Below, one piece after another: positions 1-7,889 of a stretch of 12,787 bases of DNA. The number at the start of each line of letters is the position of its first letter. Within the stretch, counting starts at the first letter, position 1. The position numbers and the translations under genes are program-made. The notes beneath the pieces are model-generated. The model saw only the letters and a program-made list of their open reading frames with translations, had not been told where the DNA came from and ran no database searches. Location: the NCBI GenBank assembly GCA_013152615.1, contig JAADGA010000264.1, positions 1 to 12,787 on the forward strand, written 5' to 3'. The stretch comes from Alphaproteobacteria bacterium (GTDB lineage Bacteria; Pseudomonadota; Alphaproteobacteria; Sphingomonadales; Emcibacteraceae).

Positions 1-18
1 CCCAATCTTCGCGAAAAT
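1..18 (+). repeat. Left arm of an 18-bp inverted repeat (17/18)
   Basis: Bases 1-18 match the reverse complement of 354-371 with one mismatch, at position 12. The match begins at the first base of the window, so it may continue to the left. To the right it stops abruptly at base 19. It lies in the possible partial reading frame at 1-66. Confidence 0.6.
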
Positions 19-66
19 AGCGATTTTAATTCAGATAAAAATAACGAACTTAGGTTGATTAAGTAA
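1..66 (+). CDS. Possible 3' end of an unidentified gene, cut by the window edge
   Basis: Frame 1 is open from the first base to a TAA at 64-66. It encodes 21 residues beginning PNLREN and ending NELRLIK. The only support beyond being open is that PNLREN also occurs in the protein encoded at 294-641 on the other strand, with 17 of 18 bases identical and the one difference synonymous. It could be the tail of a related small protein or chance reading through a duplicated fragment. Too short to judge. Confidence 0.22.
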   Translation, partial: PNLRENSDFNSDKNNELRLIK

Positions 67-293
67 ATACTATTCTTGGCGGCAAGGATAAAAATTACTC
101 CTGCAATAACGGCTGGAGCATCTGATGCTTTGCGTGATATGAAATGGATTATAATTCTGATTGATGCCCGCGCTCCCAAACTCGGAAGACTTGGCCCTTA
201 CAAAAAAAATATTTCAGACTGAGACACCACTCACTATTTTCCCCATTTGACTCAATTTGACCGGGATTACAGCGTCTGGATGGGCAGGCGGTT
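67..293. other. AT-rich intergenic stretch, nothing recognised
   Basis: I see no convincing gene here. On the minus strand, downstream of the gene ending at 294, there is a run of eight T (A on the + strand at 202-209). It is preceded only by a 4-bp TGAG/CTCA stem about ten bases away, so it is at best a poor terminator. The sequence is more AT-rich than the operon to its right. Confidence 0.4.
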
Positions 294-641
294 TTATACT
301 TTGATGTCAATGATCTGTCCGGGGCGGCGGTAGGCGGGCCTGCCACTGCCCGGATTTTCCCGAAGATTGGGATTTGACTGCCCCACCGCTGTCGCCTTGC
401 CACCGTTACCGACATTTTGCACGGGCGACTCCGCCGCCAATTTTGCCAGATTATCAGCTTTCAGCCGGGCCTGTAGGTCTTTCAAGGCAATGCGGTTAGC
501 ATTGATTCTGCCCTGTCGTTCCTGATTCGGGGCTGTTTTACCGGCCTGTTCCGACGGAGTCCGTTGCTGCTGTTGACGTAAATTGGGGTCAATCAGCGAC
601 GTCAGAGAAGACAGCAGTTGTGAATTTGTCGTAATATTCAT
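294..641 (-). CDS. Unrecognised polar protein, 115 residues
   Basis: I do not recognise this protein. It has no signal peptide and no membrane segment. The N terminus (residues 1-20) is rich in N, S and L. A glutamine run lies at 23-26, and a charged, probably helical stretch with several Ala and Leu residues at about 48-72. The tail is Gly/Pro/Asn-rich and ends in RPGQIIDIKV. The motif PNLR occurs twice, at residues 19-22 and 91-94. The only Met start is the ATG at 641; I see no clear Shine-Dalgarno sequence in front of it, which lowers confidence. It follows the ccm operon on the same strand with 115 bases between them and a possible weak terminator in that gap, so it may be read separately. 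The residue make-up looks like a real, partly disordered protein rather than a shadow frame. No function can be assigned. Confidence 0.6.
   Translation of the reverse strand: MNITTNSQLLSSLTSLIDPNLRQQQQRTPSEQAGKTAPNQERQGRINANRIALKDLQARLKADNLAKLAAESPVQNVGNGGKATAVGQSNPNLRENPGSGRPAYRRPGQIIDIKV
354..371 (-). repeat. Right arm of the 18-bp inverted repeat, inside the 115-residue gene
   Basis: This is the reverse complement of 1-18 with one mismatch. Here it is coding sequence for residues 91-96 (PNLREN) of the 115-residue protein. The mismatch changes CGG to CGC, both arginine, if the left arm is also read in frame 1. Confidence 0.6.
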
Positions 642-722
642 TATAAAACCAACTGGAGTTCAGTAATGTCTAATATATAATTAACGTCGACAGCGCACAT
701 ACCCGGCCTTCTCTGGGGAAAA

Positions 723-742
723 TGGTTAGCCTTCTATAACCA
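723..742 (-). terminator. Possible weak terminator after ccmI
   Basis: A 6-bp stem TGGTTA/TAACCA with an 8-base loop lies 14 bases past the ccmI stop codon. On the minus strand it is followed by TTTTCCCC. The stem is AT-rich and the T run is only four bases, so it would be inefficient. Its position at the end of a long operon is the main argument for it. Confidence 0.33.
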
Positions 743-756
743 CGCTCATAGACAGT

Positions 757-1917
757 CTACTTCGGTTTCGTCAGCATTTCCAGTTGTTTCTTGATCATGG
801 GTTTCATGTTGTCCGGTGCGTATTTCAACGCCTGCTTCATGGATTTTATAGCGTTATCCTTTTCTCCCAAAATCATATAGGCCTTGGCAAGGCGGAACCA
901 GCCTTCAATCTTTTTCGGCGTTTTGCCTACTCTGTCGGCCAGCCGCCCGACCATGCGCCTGATGATGGCTTTCTGTTGCTTTGGTGTCATTTTTGCGATG
1001 ACATCACGTTCCCTGCTGCTCAAGGCGGGGGCGACAGGCTTTGGTTCGGTCACCGGAAGGCCCAGATCCTTCTGAGACTGGCGAATCCAGTCCTGAACCG
1101 CGCCAAGCCACGGCGCTCCCGGTCTGCTATCTGCCTCGAGGGCTTTCCAGCTCGCCAGGGCCTGCCTGATGTTACCGGCCTGATATTGTGCCAGCGCCAG
1201 ATAATGTCTTACCCCCGGATTATTCGGATGGTCTCTGCGGGCGCGATCAAGTATCAGCAATGCCGCCGGTCCGACCCGGCCCTCGCTCAGGATAATCAGG
1301 CTTTCCCCGTAAACAACTGCCGCATTAACATTATCCGGGTCCAGTTCATACCAGTGCTGGAACGCTTTTGCCGCCGCAGCCCGCTGGTGCAGTTCGGTCT
1401 GATATTGGCCGAGCAACCGCCATGCCTTGACATCTTTCGGGTTCTTTTTCAGGCTGGCCTGCAATGTCGCCAGTCTGGTCGCCATTTCCTTGGTCGGTTT
1501 GAACTCTTCGATTTGTCGCGGCAGGGAATTTTCCCGGCTTGCCAGCGGATAATCCGGCATACCCGGATGACCAATCTTCAGATATAATCCGGCAGAAAGC
1601 AACAGCACAACAGTCATCACCATTGTCAACATGGCCCGGGACGAAACAGCGTTCGGCGACGGTGGCGGGGCGGCCTCATCATCTGCGGCCACATTTAACA
1701 GCCGCCGTTCAATTTCAAACCGGGCGGAGACGGCCTCGTGCTCACTGAGAAGATCATTCTTCTGATCGGTATCAAGCTCCTGAAGCTGGGCTTTATAAAC
1801 TTCAATATTCTGATCGCTGGTGCGCCGTTGCCCCGGTTTATCCCGATAACGGAATAATGGCACCAGAACGATCCCGAGGGCGATAACAAAAAAGATGGAA
1901 AACAACAACCAGGTCAT
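757..1917 (-). CDS. ccmI: CcmI, TPR apocytochrome c chaperone
   Basis: CcmI (CycH) binds the C terminus of apocytochrome c on the periplasmic side and hands it to the CcmF/CcmH haem-ligation complex. It has 386 residues. Membrane segment 1 is at about residues 3-21. A cytoplasmic loop carries the family pattern YKAQLQELDTD...EIERRLL (41-74), and membrane segment 2 is at about 95-114. The periplasmic part has TPR-like helices at about 160-260 and a final TPR unit (WFRLAKAYMILGEKDNAIKSM) at about 341-361. A Pro/Ala linker with KMTPKQQ lies between them. The start ATG overlaps the ccmH stop as ATGA, with GGGGGA nine bases upstream. CcmI is separate from CcmH here, unlike the fused CcmH of E. coli. 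It is the last gene of the operon. Confidence 0.93.
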   Translation of the reverse strand: MTWLLFSIFFVIALGIVLVPLFRYRDKPGQRRTSDQNIEVYKAQLQELDTDQKNDLLSEHEAVSARFEIERRLLNVAADDEAAPPPSPNAVSSRAMLTMVMTVVLLLSAGLYLKIGHPGMPDYPLASRENSLPRQIEEFKPTKEMATRLATLQASLKKNPKDVKAWRLLGQYQTELHQRAAAAKAFQHWYELDPDNVNAAVVYGESLIILSEGRVGPAALLILDRARRDHPNNPGVRHYLALAQYQAGNIRQALASWKALEADSRPGAPWLGAVQDWIRQSQKDLGLPVTEPKPVAPALSSRERDVIAKMTPKQQKAIIRRMVGRLADRVGKTPKKIEGWFRLAKAYMILGEKDNAIKSMKQALKYAPDNMKPMIKKQLEMLTKPK

Positions 1918-2411
1918 GACATGTAATCCCCCAGATGATCTTTATTTTTAGGCATTTTTCCACCGAGGATTTTTTTCAGACGTTTTTTCTCATCCGCGGT
2001 TAAAGGGTCTTCCATATCTGTCTCCGGATTCTGCCTGATATAGCGGAACACCATAAATCCACCAATCAGCAGCAGGGCAAGTGGCCCAAACCACAAGACA
2101 ATAGTCGTCGGCTTGAGCGGGGGCTTTAACAATATCCAGTCGCCGTAACGGCTGGTCATGAAGTGGATAATCTCAGCATCGGTTTTACCGGCCTTGACCT
2201 GTTGCCTGACGATGGCCCGAAGATCCTGCGCCAGTGAGGCATCGGATTCTGCAATCGATTCATTCTGACAGACCAGACAGCGCAGCTGGGTCATAATATT
2301 ATAGGCCCTTGCTTCCTGGGCCGGATCGGCAAGACGGGCCTTGTCAACCCCGATCGCATTGGCACTGAGGGTAAGAGCCATTAGATAGATGATAACGACG
2401 AACAGTCTCAT
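1914..2411 (-). CDS. ccmH: CcmH, thiol-reducing subunit of haem ligation
   Basis: CcmH (CycL) is a membrane-anchored periplasmic thiol protein that works with CcmG to keep apocytochrome c CXXCH cysteines reduced for CcmF. It has 165 residues. A signal peptide at about 1-19 ends in SANA. The hallmark LRCLVCQNESIAESDA starts at residue 43, with redox cysteines C45 and C48. SRYGDWILLKPPLKP follows at about 87-101. One membrane segment lies at about 103-124, before a charged cytoplasmic tail. The length matches the short CcmH type without TPR domains. Its ATG overlaps the ccmG stop as ATGA, with AGGAAGG upstream as ribosome binding site. All motif residues expected for an active protein are present. 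Confidence 0.95.
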   Translation of the reverse strand: MRLFVVIIYLMALTLSANAIGVDKARLADPAQEARAYNIMTQLRCLVCQNESIAESDASLAQDLRAIVRQQVKAGKTDAEIIHFMTSRYGDWILLKPPLKPTTIVLWFGPLALLLIGGFMVFRYIRQNPETDMEDPLTADEKKRLKKILGGKMPKNKDHLGDYMS

Positions 2412-2959
2412 GGCTTGCCTTCCTGCTGAAGTTTTTTGATCATTGGCAGAATCATGTCTTTGATCTGGGTGCCATAGATCGGACCAATATGCTGATAGCG
2501 AATGATGCCATTCTTGATAATATAGGTTTCCGGGGTGCCGGTAACCCCGAAGTTAATGGCGGTACGGCCCTTCAGGTCAACCCCCACTCTGACATAGGGA
2601 TTGCCGAATTTATTCAGGAAAGTCAGGCTGTTTGCCGGCTTGTCCTTATAGGAGATGCCATATAATACTATCCCGTTGGCCTTGCTCATCTTGCTAAGCT
2701 TCATCAGGAATGGATGCTCGATCCGGCAGGCCCCGCACCAGGAAGCAAAGAAGTTGACGAGAACAATTTTCTTGCTGTTCTTGATTATCTCGCTACTTAA
2801 GCCAACCCCGTCACCCTTAAGGGAGGGCAGGGAAAATTCCGGGACAGATTTATTGATTCGGGCCGAGGGAATTTCCCGTGGGTTCAGGCTCAGGCCAACC
2901 ATAAGCGCGATAAAAAGTCCGATAAAAACCAGCAGGGGCAGAAATCTCCTAATGGACAT
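2408..2959 (-). CDS. ccmG: CcmG (DsbE), periplasmic thioredoxin-like reductant
   Basis: CcmG takes electrons from CcdA/DsbD-type carriers and reduces apocytochrome c or CcmH. It has 183 residues. A membrane anchor lies at about 7-25. A thioredoxin fold follows with NFFASWCGACRIEHP, active cysteines C75 and C78, and the cis-proline loop GVTGTPETY (P143, E144) typical of CcmG. NGIIRYQHIGPI follows. The frame is open further upstream to 3112, but that part is the ccmF tail read in another frame. The ATG at 2959 has AAAGGA five bases upstream (2965-2970) and starts a normal N terminus, so I chose it. It overlaps the ccmF stop by 11 bases. The active site is WCGAC; the CcmG proteins I recall often have proline next to the second cysteine, and alanine here could change the redox potential (inference). 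Confidence 0.95.
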   Translation of the reverse strand: MSIRRFLPLLVFIGLFIALMVGLSLNPREIPSARINKSVPEFSLPSLKGDGVGLSSEIIKNSKKIVLVNFFASWCGACRIEHPFLMKLSKMSKANGIVLYGISYKDKPANSLTFLNKFGNPYVRVGVDLKGRTAINFGVTGTPETYIIKNGIIRYQHIGPIYGTQIKDMILPMIKKLQQEGKP

Positions 2960-5003
2960 GGGCTTCCTTTCTTGTCTTGGAACGTTGACTTGCTTTGTTA
3001 GCGGTCTTGGCGTTTCCGGTCTTGCCGCTTCCGGCCTTGCCGTTTCTGGTTTTCCTGTTCTCGGGAGAGCCAACACGATAGCGGCGGTCAGTGAGGGACA
3101 TGAAACCCCCAAGCACCATAATCAGCGCACCAATCCATAACCAGATTTGCATCGGTTTATAATAAATCCGCATGCCCCACATATCCTGACCTTCATTCTG
3201 GCCGATCACGATGAACAGATCACCACTCAGCGAGGTTTTTATATCACCCTCAGTCGTCGTGGTGGCAGAGGTAATATAGGTTCTGCTTTCGGGGTAGGCG
3301 GTATAATGCTCACCGTTTTTCGAGGTGACATCAACAATGCCCCGAATCGCGCTGTAATTTGGTCCCGCGACCGGAATGACATTTTTCAGGGTGACGGTAT
3401 AGGCGCCAATATTCAGGCTTTGACCAATTTTGAGCACCTTCTGGACCTCCAGATTCCAGGACGCGCTGAAGACAATCCCGATCAAGGCGATCGCAAAACC
3501 GATATGGCCCAGGCTCATGCCCCAGACGGAGCGGGGCTGACGGCGCAGACGGCTCATGCTGTTGCGGAACGGCACCTGAAATAATTTAATGCGGTGACCG
3601 AGTTCCTGCAACATCGACAGCAGCAGCCACACGGAAATCCCGAGCCACACTGACGACATGATATCGCCGCCCCGGGTGGCATAAAGTGTCATCAATATGG
3701 CCAGAAATGACAGGCCGATAATTACCCTCAACCGTTGAAGGATGCCTTTTATGTCCGCACGTTTCCACCTGAGATGAACGCCGAGCCCCATTATCATCAC
3801 CAGCGGGATCATCAGCCAGCTGAAAACCAGATTGAAAAACGGTGCGCCAACCGATGACTTTATACCAAACAAGGCATCACTGAGCAGCGGATGCATAGTG
3901 CCGTAAAGCACTACCGCCGCCGCCACCGACAAAAACAGGTTATTGATCACAAGGCCGCTTTCCCGACTGATCGGGGCGAAAAGACCTCCCGTGCGCAATT
4001 TATCGGACCTGATGGCGAATAACAGGAAACTGCCGCCAATAACCAGTCCAAGAAACAGCAGGATAAACATGCCGCGTCTCGGGTCAACGGCAAAGGCATG
4101 AACCGATGTCAGGATGCCGGAACGGACTATAAAGGTGCCGAGCAAACTGAAAGAAAAAGCAATGATCGCCAGCAACACCGTCCAGCTTTTCAGGGTATTG
4201 CGCTTTTCGACCACGATCGCCGAATGCACCAGCGCCGTCGCCACCAGCCATGGCATGAAGCTGGCATTCTCGACCGGATCCCAGCCCCACCAGCCGCCCC
4301 AGCCGAGCTCATAATAGGCCCATATTGATCCAACGACGATACCAATACTCAGAAATACCCACGCAAGCAGCGTCCACGGCCTGACCCATCTGGCCCATGC
4401 CGGATCAACCCGGCCCTCAATCAGGGCGGCAATGGCAAAGGAAAAGGCCACCGATAATCCGACATATCCCAGATAGAGGAATGGCGGATGAAATGCCAGC
4501 CCCGGGTCCTGCAGCAGCGGGTTCATCCCGTTGCCTTCAATGGGAATATTGATCAGGCGGTTAAATGGATTTGATGTCAGCAACATGAACAGGTAAAAGC
4601 CGACGCCGACCAGCGCCTGTACCGACAGCACCCTGGCATGCAGGCTTTTCGGCAATTTGCGGCCAAAAAACGCCACCAGCGCACTGTACAGAGCCAACAA
4701 CAATACCCACAGCAGGATCGAGCCTTCATGGTTGCCCCAGACTCCGGAAATTTTATATAATAGCGGCTTCAGGGAATTGCTGTTTTCCGCAACCACGGTA
4801 ACGGAAAAATCCGAAATGATATAGGAATAGGTCAGGGCCAGAAAGGCCAGCAGGCAAAACAGAAACTGGCCATATGCCGCTGGCCGTCCAAGCATCATCA
4901 TCCGATCATCCTGACGGGCGGCGCCGATCATCGGTAATATTGCCTGAATAATGGCCAGCCCCAGAGCCAGAACTAGTGAAAAATGACCGAGTTCGGCAAT
5001 CAT
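2949..5003 (-). CDS. ccmF: CcmF, haem lyase core subunit
   Basis: CcmF takes haem from holo-CcmE and ligates it to apocytochrome c. It is a polytopic membrane protein of 684 residues. The tryptophan-rich WWD region [19 protein letters not shown] is at 234-252. The four conserved histidines are H172 ([10 protein letters not shown]), H260, H302 (SVHAFAVDP) and H500 (SLGHIGF). They correspond to the E. coli haem ligands H173, H261, H303 and H491. A soluble periplasmic region spans about 515-610, and a last membrane segment about 617-635. After RYRVGS (646) comes a basic, low-complexity tail of about 40 residues, encoded partly by a 15-bp tandem repeat; it explains why the protein is longer than E. 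coli CcmF (647). The start overlaps the ccmE stop as ATGA, with AAAGGA upstream. Confidence 0.97.
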   Translation of the reverse strand: MIAELGHFSLVLALGLAIIQAILPMIGAARQDDRMMMLGRPAAYGQFLFCLLAFLALTYSYIISDFSVTVVAENSNSLKPLLYKISGVWGNHEGSILLWVLLLALYSALVAFFGRKLPKSLHARVLSVQALVGVGFYLFMLLTSNPFNRLINIPIEGNGMNPLLQDPGLAFHPPFLYLGYVGLSVAFSFAIAALIEGRVDPAWARWVRPWTLLAWVFLSIGIVVGSIWAYYELGWGGWWGWDPVENASFMPWLVATALVHSAIVVEKRNTLKSWTVLLAIIAFSFSLLGTFIVRSGILTSVHAFAVDPRRGMFILLFLGLVIGGSFLLFAIRSDKLRTGGLFAPISRESGLVINNLFLSVAAAVVLYGTMHPLLSDALFGIKSSVGAPFFNLVFSWLMIPLVMIMGLGVHLRWKRADIKGILQRLRVIIGLSFLAILMTLYATRGGDIMSSVWLGISVWLLLSMLQELGHRIKLFQVPFRNSMSRLRRQPRSVWGMSLGHIGFAIALIGIVFSASWNLEVQKVLKIGQSLNIGAYTVTLKNVIPVAGPNYSAIRGIVDVTSKNGEHYTAYPESRTYITSATTTTEGDIKTSLSGDLFIVIGQNEGQDMWGMRIYYKPMQIWLWIGALIMVLGGFMSLTDRRYRVGSPENRKTRNGKAGSGKTGNAKTANKASQRSKTRKEAHVH
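3003..3062. repeat. 15-bp tandem repeat, four degenerate copies, in the ccmF 3' end
   Basis: Copies start at 3003, 3018, 3033 and 3048. The first three fit GGYCTTGSCGYTTCY; the fourth is diverged (GGTTTTCCTGTTCTC). Read as ccmF, they give pentapeptides close to G/R-N/S-G/A-K-T/A in the cytoplasmic tail. The period is a multiple of three, so copy-number change would keep ccmF in frame. The ccmG start lies 44 bases downstream on the minus strand. Confidence 0.75.
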
Positions 5004-5515
5004 AAGGCTTTTCCTTTATCTTTATCTTTACTGGCGATGTATTTCTTCCATTCACCGCGTTTTTTCAGACTGTCAACAACATCTTTTGGCATGTAATTCT
5101 CATCATGCTTGGCCAGAACCTGGGTAGCGACAAAAACCCCGTTTTTATTCATCGCCCCCTCGGCCACCACCCCCTGTCCTTCGCGGAACAGGTCGGGCAG
5201 CAATCCCTTGTAAATAACCGCGACTGATTTGTTGCCGTCAGTTACCTTGAATGTATTGACCTCAATATCCCCGACTTCACGACTTTTAAAGCTACCCGTC
5301 TTCACCAGACCGCCAATGCGGAAATCCTGTCCGGGGCTAATGCCCTTTTCGACGACCTCGGTCGGATCATAAAACAGGCGGATACTGCTTTTGAGGGCAT
5401 TAAGCACCAGCGCCACCGCCAGCCCAAGCACAAGCAGGGATGTCAGCAGAAAATATAACCGGCGTTTTTTTCGCGCGCCGGCCCGGGATCCTTTTTTCAA
5501 TCTGGTTGCTGTCAT
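5000..5515 (-). CDS. ccmE: CcmE, periplasmic haem chaperone
   Basis: CcmE binds haem covalently through a histidine after loading by CcmABCD and delivers it to CcmF. It has 171 residues. A basic cytoplasmic N terminus (RKKRR at 15-19) precedes a membrane anchor at about 20-41. An OB-fold beta-barrel domain follows, including [12 protein letters not shown] (65-76) and [19 protein letters not shown] (102-120). The haem-attachment motif is [12 protein letters not shown], with H137 as the covalent ligand and Y141 conserved. The tail after about 155 is lysine-rich, as in other CcmE. The ATG overlaps the ccmD stop as ATGA. Having histidine rather than cysteine in the motif marks it as the classical bacterial type. 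Confidence 0.97.
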   Translation of the reverse strand: MTATRLKKGSRAGARKKRRLYFLLTSLLVLGLAVALVLNALKSSIRLFYDPTEVVEKGISPGQDFRIGGLVKTGSFKSREVGDIEVNTFKVTDGNKSVAVIYKGLLPDLFREGQGVVAEGAMNKNGVFVATQVLAKHDENYMPKDVVDSLKKRGEWKKYIASKDKDKGKAL

Positions 5516-5691
5516 TCGCTTGGTCCTGATTTTTTTGATAGTTCCTCAATCCGTTTTTTCAACTGTCGCAGGTCGTTTTCTGCTTTTTTCTTGGCCCGGA
5601 AGCTGGCAATCGCCATCACCGTGAGGACGACAATACCTATAATATAGCTGGACAGGGTGTAGATATCGTTGTTTTTGATAAGATCTGCCAT
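5512..5691 (-). CDS. ccmD: CcmD, small membrane subunit of the haem-loading complex
   Basis: CcmD is needed to release holo-CcmE from the CcmABC complex. The protein has 59 residues. A short N terminus is followed by one membrane helix at about 13-33 ([13 protein letters not shown]...), then a strongly charged cytoplasmic helix ([21 protein letters not shown]). This layout, the length and the place between ccmC and ccmE identify it; the sequence itself is poorly conserved in the family. The frame is open further upstream to 5766, inside ccmC. I chose the ATG at 5691 because GGAGG lies nine bases before it (5701-5705) and it overlaps the ccmC stop by one base (TGATG). Confidence 0.9.
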   Translation of the reverse strand: MADLIKNNDIYTLSSYIIGIVVLTVMAIASFRAKKKAENDLRQLKKRIEELSKKSGPSE

Positions 5692-6416
5692 CAGCCGCGG
5701 CCTCCGCCCAGTTGCAGCCTTAATGTACGGATACGCCGTTTCAGGATCAGGCTCTGTATCCGCCACATCAGCAGGGTGACAAAAAACATGTTAAAGGCCG
5801 CGATCATCAGCAACAGGGCGGCGAGCATATCCCCGTGAATTGTCGGGCCGCCCGCCCGGATCAGGGTTGCGGGTTGATGCAGGGTGTTCCACCAGTCGAC
5901 GGAGAATTTGATGATGACCACATTGATAATTCCGATCATCGCCACAATAGCCGCGATTTTCGCCGCCTTGGCCTGATCCTCAATCGTCTGCCATACCGCA
6001 ATATAGCCGAGATAAATAAAAAATAATATCAACATCGAGGTCAGCCGGGCATCCCATATCCAATAGGTTCCCCACATCGGTTTGCCCCACAGACTGCCGG
6101 TGATTAGCGCCAGTGCGGTAAAGGTCGCGCCCAGCGGGGCGGTCGCGCGCGCCGCCTGATTCGCCAGCGGATGATTCCAGATAAAGCCGACCGCGCTCGC
6201 CACCGCGATAACACCGTAACCAAACAGGGCCATATAGGATGCCGGCACATGAATGAACATAATTCTGTAAGTATTGCCCATTTGATAATCCTGCGGCGCA
6301 AGAATGAGGCTGTAATATAATCCAAATCCAAACAGCACTATTGTTAACCCTGTGGTCCAGGGCAGGAGAATATTACTTAACCGCATGAAACGGGCTGGGT
6401 TGGCAAATTTATGCAT
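5691..6416 (-). CDS. ccmC: CcmC, haem-handling membrane protein
   Basis: CcmC presents haem to CcmE on the periplasmic face. From the ATG at 6416 the protein has 241 residues, with about six membrane segments. The WWD motif WGKPMWGTYWIWDARLT is at 110-126. The two haem-ligand histidines are H56 (FIHVPAS) and H180 (WWNTLHQ), matching H60 and H184 of E. coli. The start is not certain. An in-frame TTG at 6458 would add 14 residues, but the N terminus MHKFANPARFMRLSNILLPW aligns with the beginning of E. coli CcmC, so I prefer the ATG at 6416 despite a weak ribosome binding site. The gap to ccmB (61 bases with this start) is the only non-overlapping junction in the operon. Confidence 0.94.
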   Translation of the reverse strand: MHKFANPARFMRLSNILLPWTTGLTIVLFGFGLYYSLILAPQDYQMGNTYRIMFIHVPASYMALFGYGVIAVASAVGFIWNHPLANQAARATAPLGATFTALALITGSLWGKPMWGTYWIWDARLTSMLILFFIYLGYIAVWQTIEDQAKAAKIAAIVAMIGIINVVIIKFSVDWWNTLHQPATLIRAGGPTIHGDMLAALLLMIAAFNMFFVTLLMWRIQSLILKRRIRTLRLQLGGGRG

Positions 6417-6477
6417 CCCAAAGTATCTATAGTTTACTGAAGGCTTTTTCAAGTCCAATGGGTGTCTTTATTTTTAC

Positions 6478-7146
6478 CTATTCGAGCCCGGCCCGGATTG
6501 CCGCCGCCGCCGCCCACGGGGCAATGGCCGCACTGAACAGGGTAAAACCACTCAGAAGCAGGACATGATCCATCACCGGGTCGCCGTCAATGACCGCATT
6601 TGCCGCCAGTACCGCGAAAATAAGTACCGGAATATAGAGCGGCAGAATAAGCAGGGATAACAGCACCCCGCCCCGACGCAGGGTCACCGTGAGTGAGGCA
6701 CCGATGCCGCCGATAAAGCTTAACGCCGGGGTTCCCAGCACCATGGTTACAATCAGGGGCACATAGCCCCGTTCCGGTAAATTCATCAAAATACCAAGCA
6801 ACGGAGCAACCAGTATCAGCGGCAGCGAGCTTGACAGCCAGTGGGCAATAAATTTGGCCAGCACCACCAGTTCCAGCGGTGCCGGGCTCAGGACAAACTG
6901 ATCAAGCGAGCCATCCTCGTAATCACTCTGAAACATGCTGTCCAGTGACAACATGCTGGATAACAGGGCCGCAACCCAGATCACACCGAGAGAAATTTTT
7001 CGCAGGATTTCCTGCTCCGGGCCAACGGCAAAGGGAAACATCGTCACCACAATGATAAAAAAACTGACCACCATGGTCGTGCTGCTGCCGTGGCGCATGG
7101 ACAGGCGCAGATCACGGACAATGATTAAAAAACCAAGCTTTAGCAT
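6478..7146 (-). CDS. ccmB: CcmB, membrane subunit of the CcmAB ABC transporter
   Basis: CcmB is the membrane partner of the ATPase CcmA. The complex uses ATP to release holo-CcmE from CcmC. The protein has 222 residues from the ATG at 7146, the usual family length, with about six membrane segments (for example 24-40 and 52-68). The conserved cytoplasmic motif LDSMFQSDYEDGSLDQF (68-84) matches the LDRLFRDDLQDGSLEQ-type signature of the family. An in-frame ATG at 7164 would add six residues, but its GGAG is only two bases away. The 7146 start has GGAAGAAG seven bases upstream and overlaps the ccmA stop as ATGCTAA. Confidence 0.94.
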   Translation of the reverse strand: MLKLGFLIIVRDLRLSMRHGSSTTMVVSFFIIVVTMFPFAVGPEQEILRKISLGVIWVAALLSSMLSLDSMFQSDYEDGSLDQFVLSPAPLELVVLAKFIAHWLSSSLPLILVAPLLGILMNLPERGYVPLIVTMVLGTPALSFIGGIGASLTVTLRRGGVLLSLLILPLYIPVLIFAVLAANAVIDGDPVMDHVLLLSGFTLFSAAIAPWAAAAAIRAGLE

Positions 7147-7838
7147 TGAAAATCTTCTTCCCATGGCTCCTGAAATAATTCGTGGAATGCCTCATGGGCA
7201 GAGAATGTGTAATCCAGCATATTCAGCGTCGTGGTTTTAGCCGGGTCAAGGCCAAGCTCAATGTGGGTCGCCGCCAGAATCCGGCCACCCTTGTCCAGAT
7301 GGTCCGCCATCAGATCCGCCAGCAGCCTGACCCCTTTACTGTCCAGACCGACCGTTGGTTCATCCAGCAGCCAGAATTCCCCCGGATGGCATAACACCCG
7401 CGCCAGCGCTGCCCGTCGCGCCTGGCCCGAAGACAGATAGCACACCGGCAGATCAAGACAATGATCAATGCCGACTTTCACCGCCTTTTCCCTGATATCA
7501 CCGTCATATTGGTCCAGTGCGGCCCAGAAGGCGAGATTTTCCGCCACGGTCATTTCTGCTTTCAGGCTGTTCTTATGGGCGAGATAACAGATATTATGGC
7601 TGATCCAGTCCTGATCACCGAGGATATTCTCATCGAAAAAACTAATCCTGCCCCGTTGTGCTGGCAGCAGGCCGGCAATAATTTTCAGCAGGCTGGATTT
7701 GCCGGAGCCATTGGTCCCGCTCAGAATCAGCGCCTGTCCCGGCGGCAATTCAAACTCAAGATTCGAAAAAACCGGCTTTTCCCCCCGGATACAGGCAAGA
7801 TCATATCCCCGTAAAATGTCGCTCACTGAAAAGTCCAC
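7140..7838 (-). CDS. ccmA: CcmA, ATPase of the CcmAB ABC transporter
   Basis: CcmA is the cytoplasmic ATP-binding subunit that powers holo-CcmE release. It has 232 residues. Walker A is GTNGSGKSS (41-49). A CcmA-type YLAHKNSLK segment (85-93) takes the place of the usual Q-loop. The ABC signature is LSSGQ (135-139), Walker B is WLLDEP (156-161), and the switch histidine is H192 in ATHIEL. All are intact. The frame begins with GTG at 7838; a second GTG at 7826 would also fit, and neither has a strong Shine-Dalgarno sequence. It is the first ccm gene, 51 bases after the small membrane-protein gene, with which it could share a transcript. Confidence 0.95.
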   Translation of the reverse strand: MDFSVSDILRGYDLACIRGEKPVFSNLEFELPPGQALILSGTNGSGKSSLLKIIAGLLPAQRGRISFFDENILGDQDWISHNICYLAHKNSLKAEMTVAENLAFWAALDQYDGDIREKAVKVGIDHCLDLPVCYLSSGQARRAALARVLCHPGEFWLLDEPTVGLDSKGVRLLADLMADHLDKGGRILAATHIELGLDPAKTTTLNMLDYTFSAHEAFHELFQEPWEEDFQC

Positions 7839-7889
7839 TCTCTGTTTTCAGCAAGCTATAGCATTTATTTATAAAAACAGGTACCGCTA

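Noticed and set aside
784..1587. Long + strand open frame of 267 codons opposite ccmI
   Set aside because: It is the antisense of a well-supported ccmI gene, has the composition of a shadow frame and no recognisable domain.
2960..3112. N-terminal extension of CcmG up to 3112 with [16 protein letters not shown] repeats
   Set aside because: This is the ccmF repeat region read in another frame. The ATG at 2959 has a good ribosome binding site and gives a normal CcmG.
5692..5766. N-terminal extension of CcmD
   Set aside because: It lies within ccmC in another frame. The ATG at 5691 has GGAGG upstream and gives the family's usual size.
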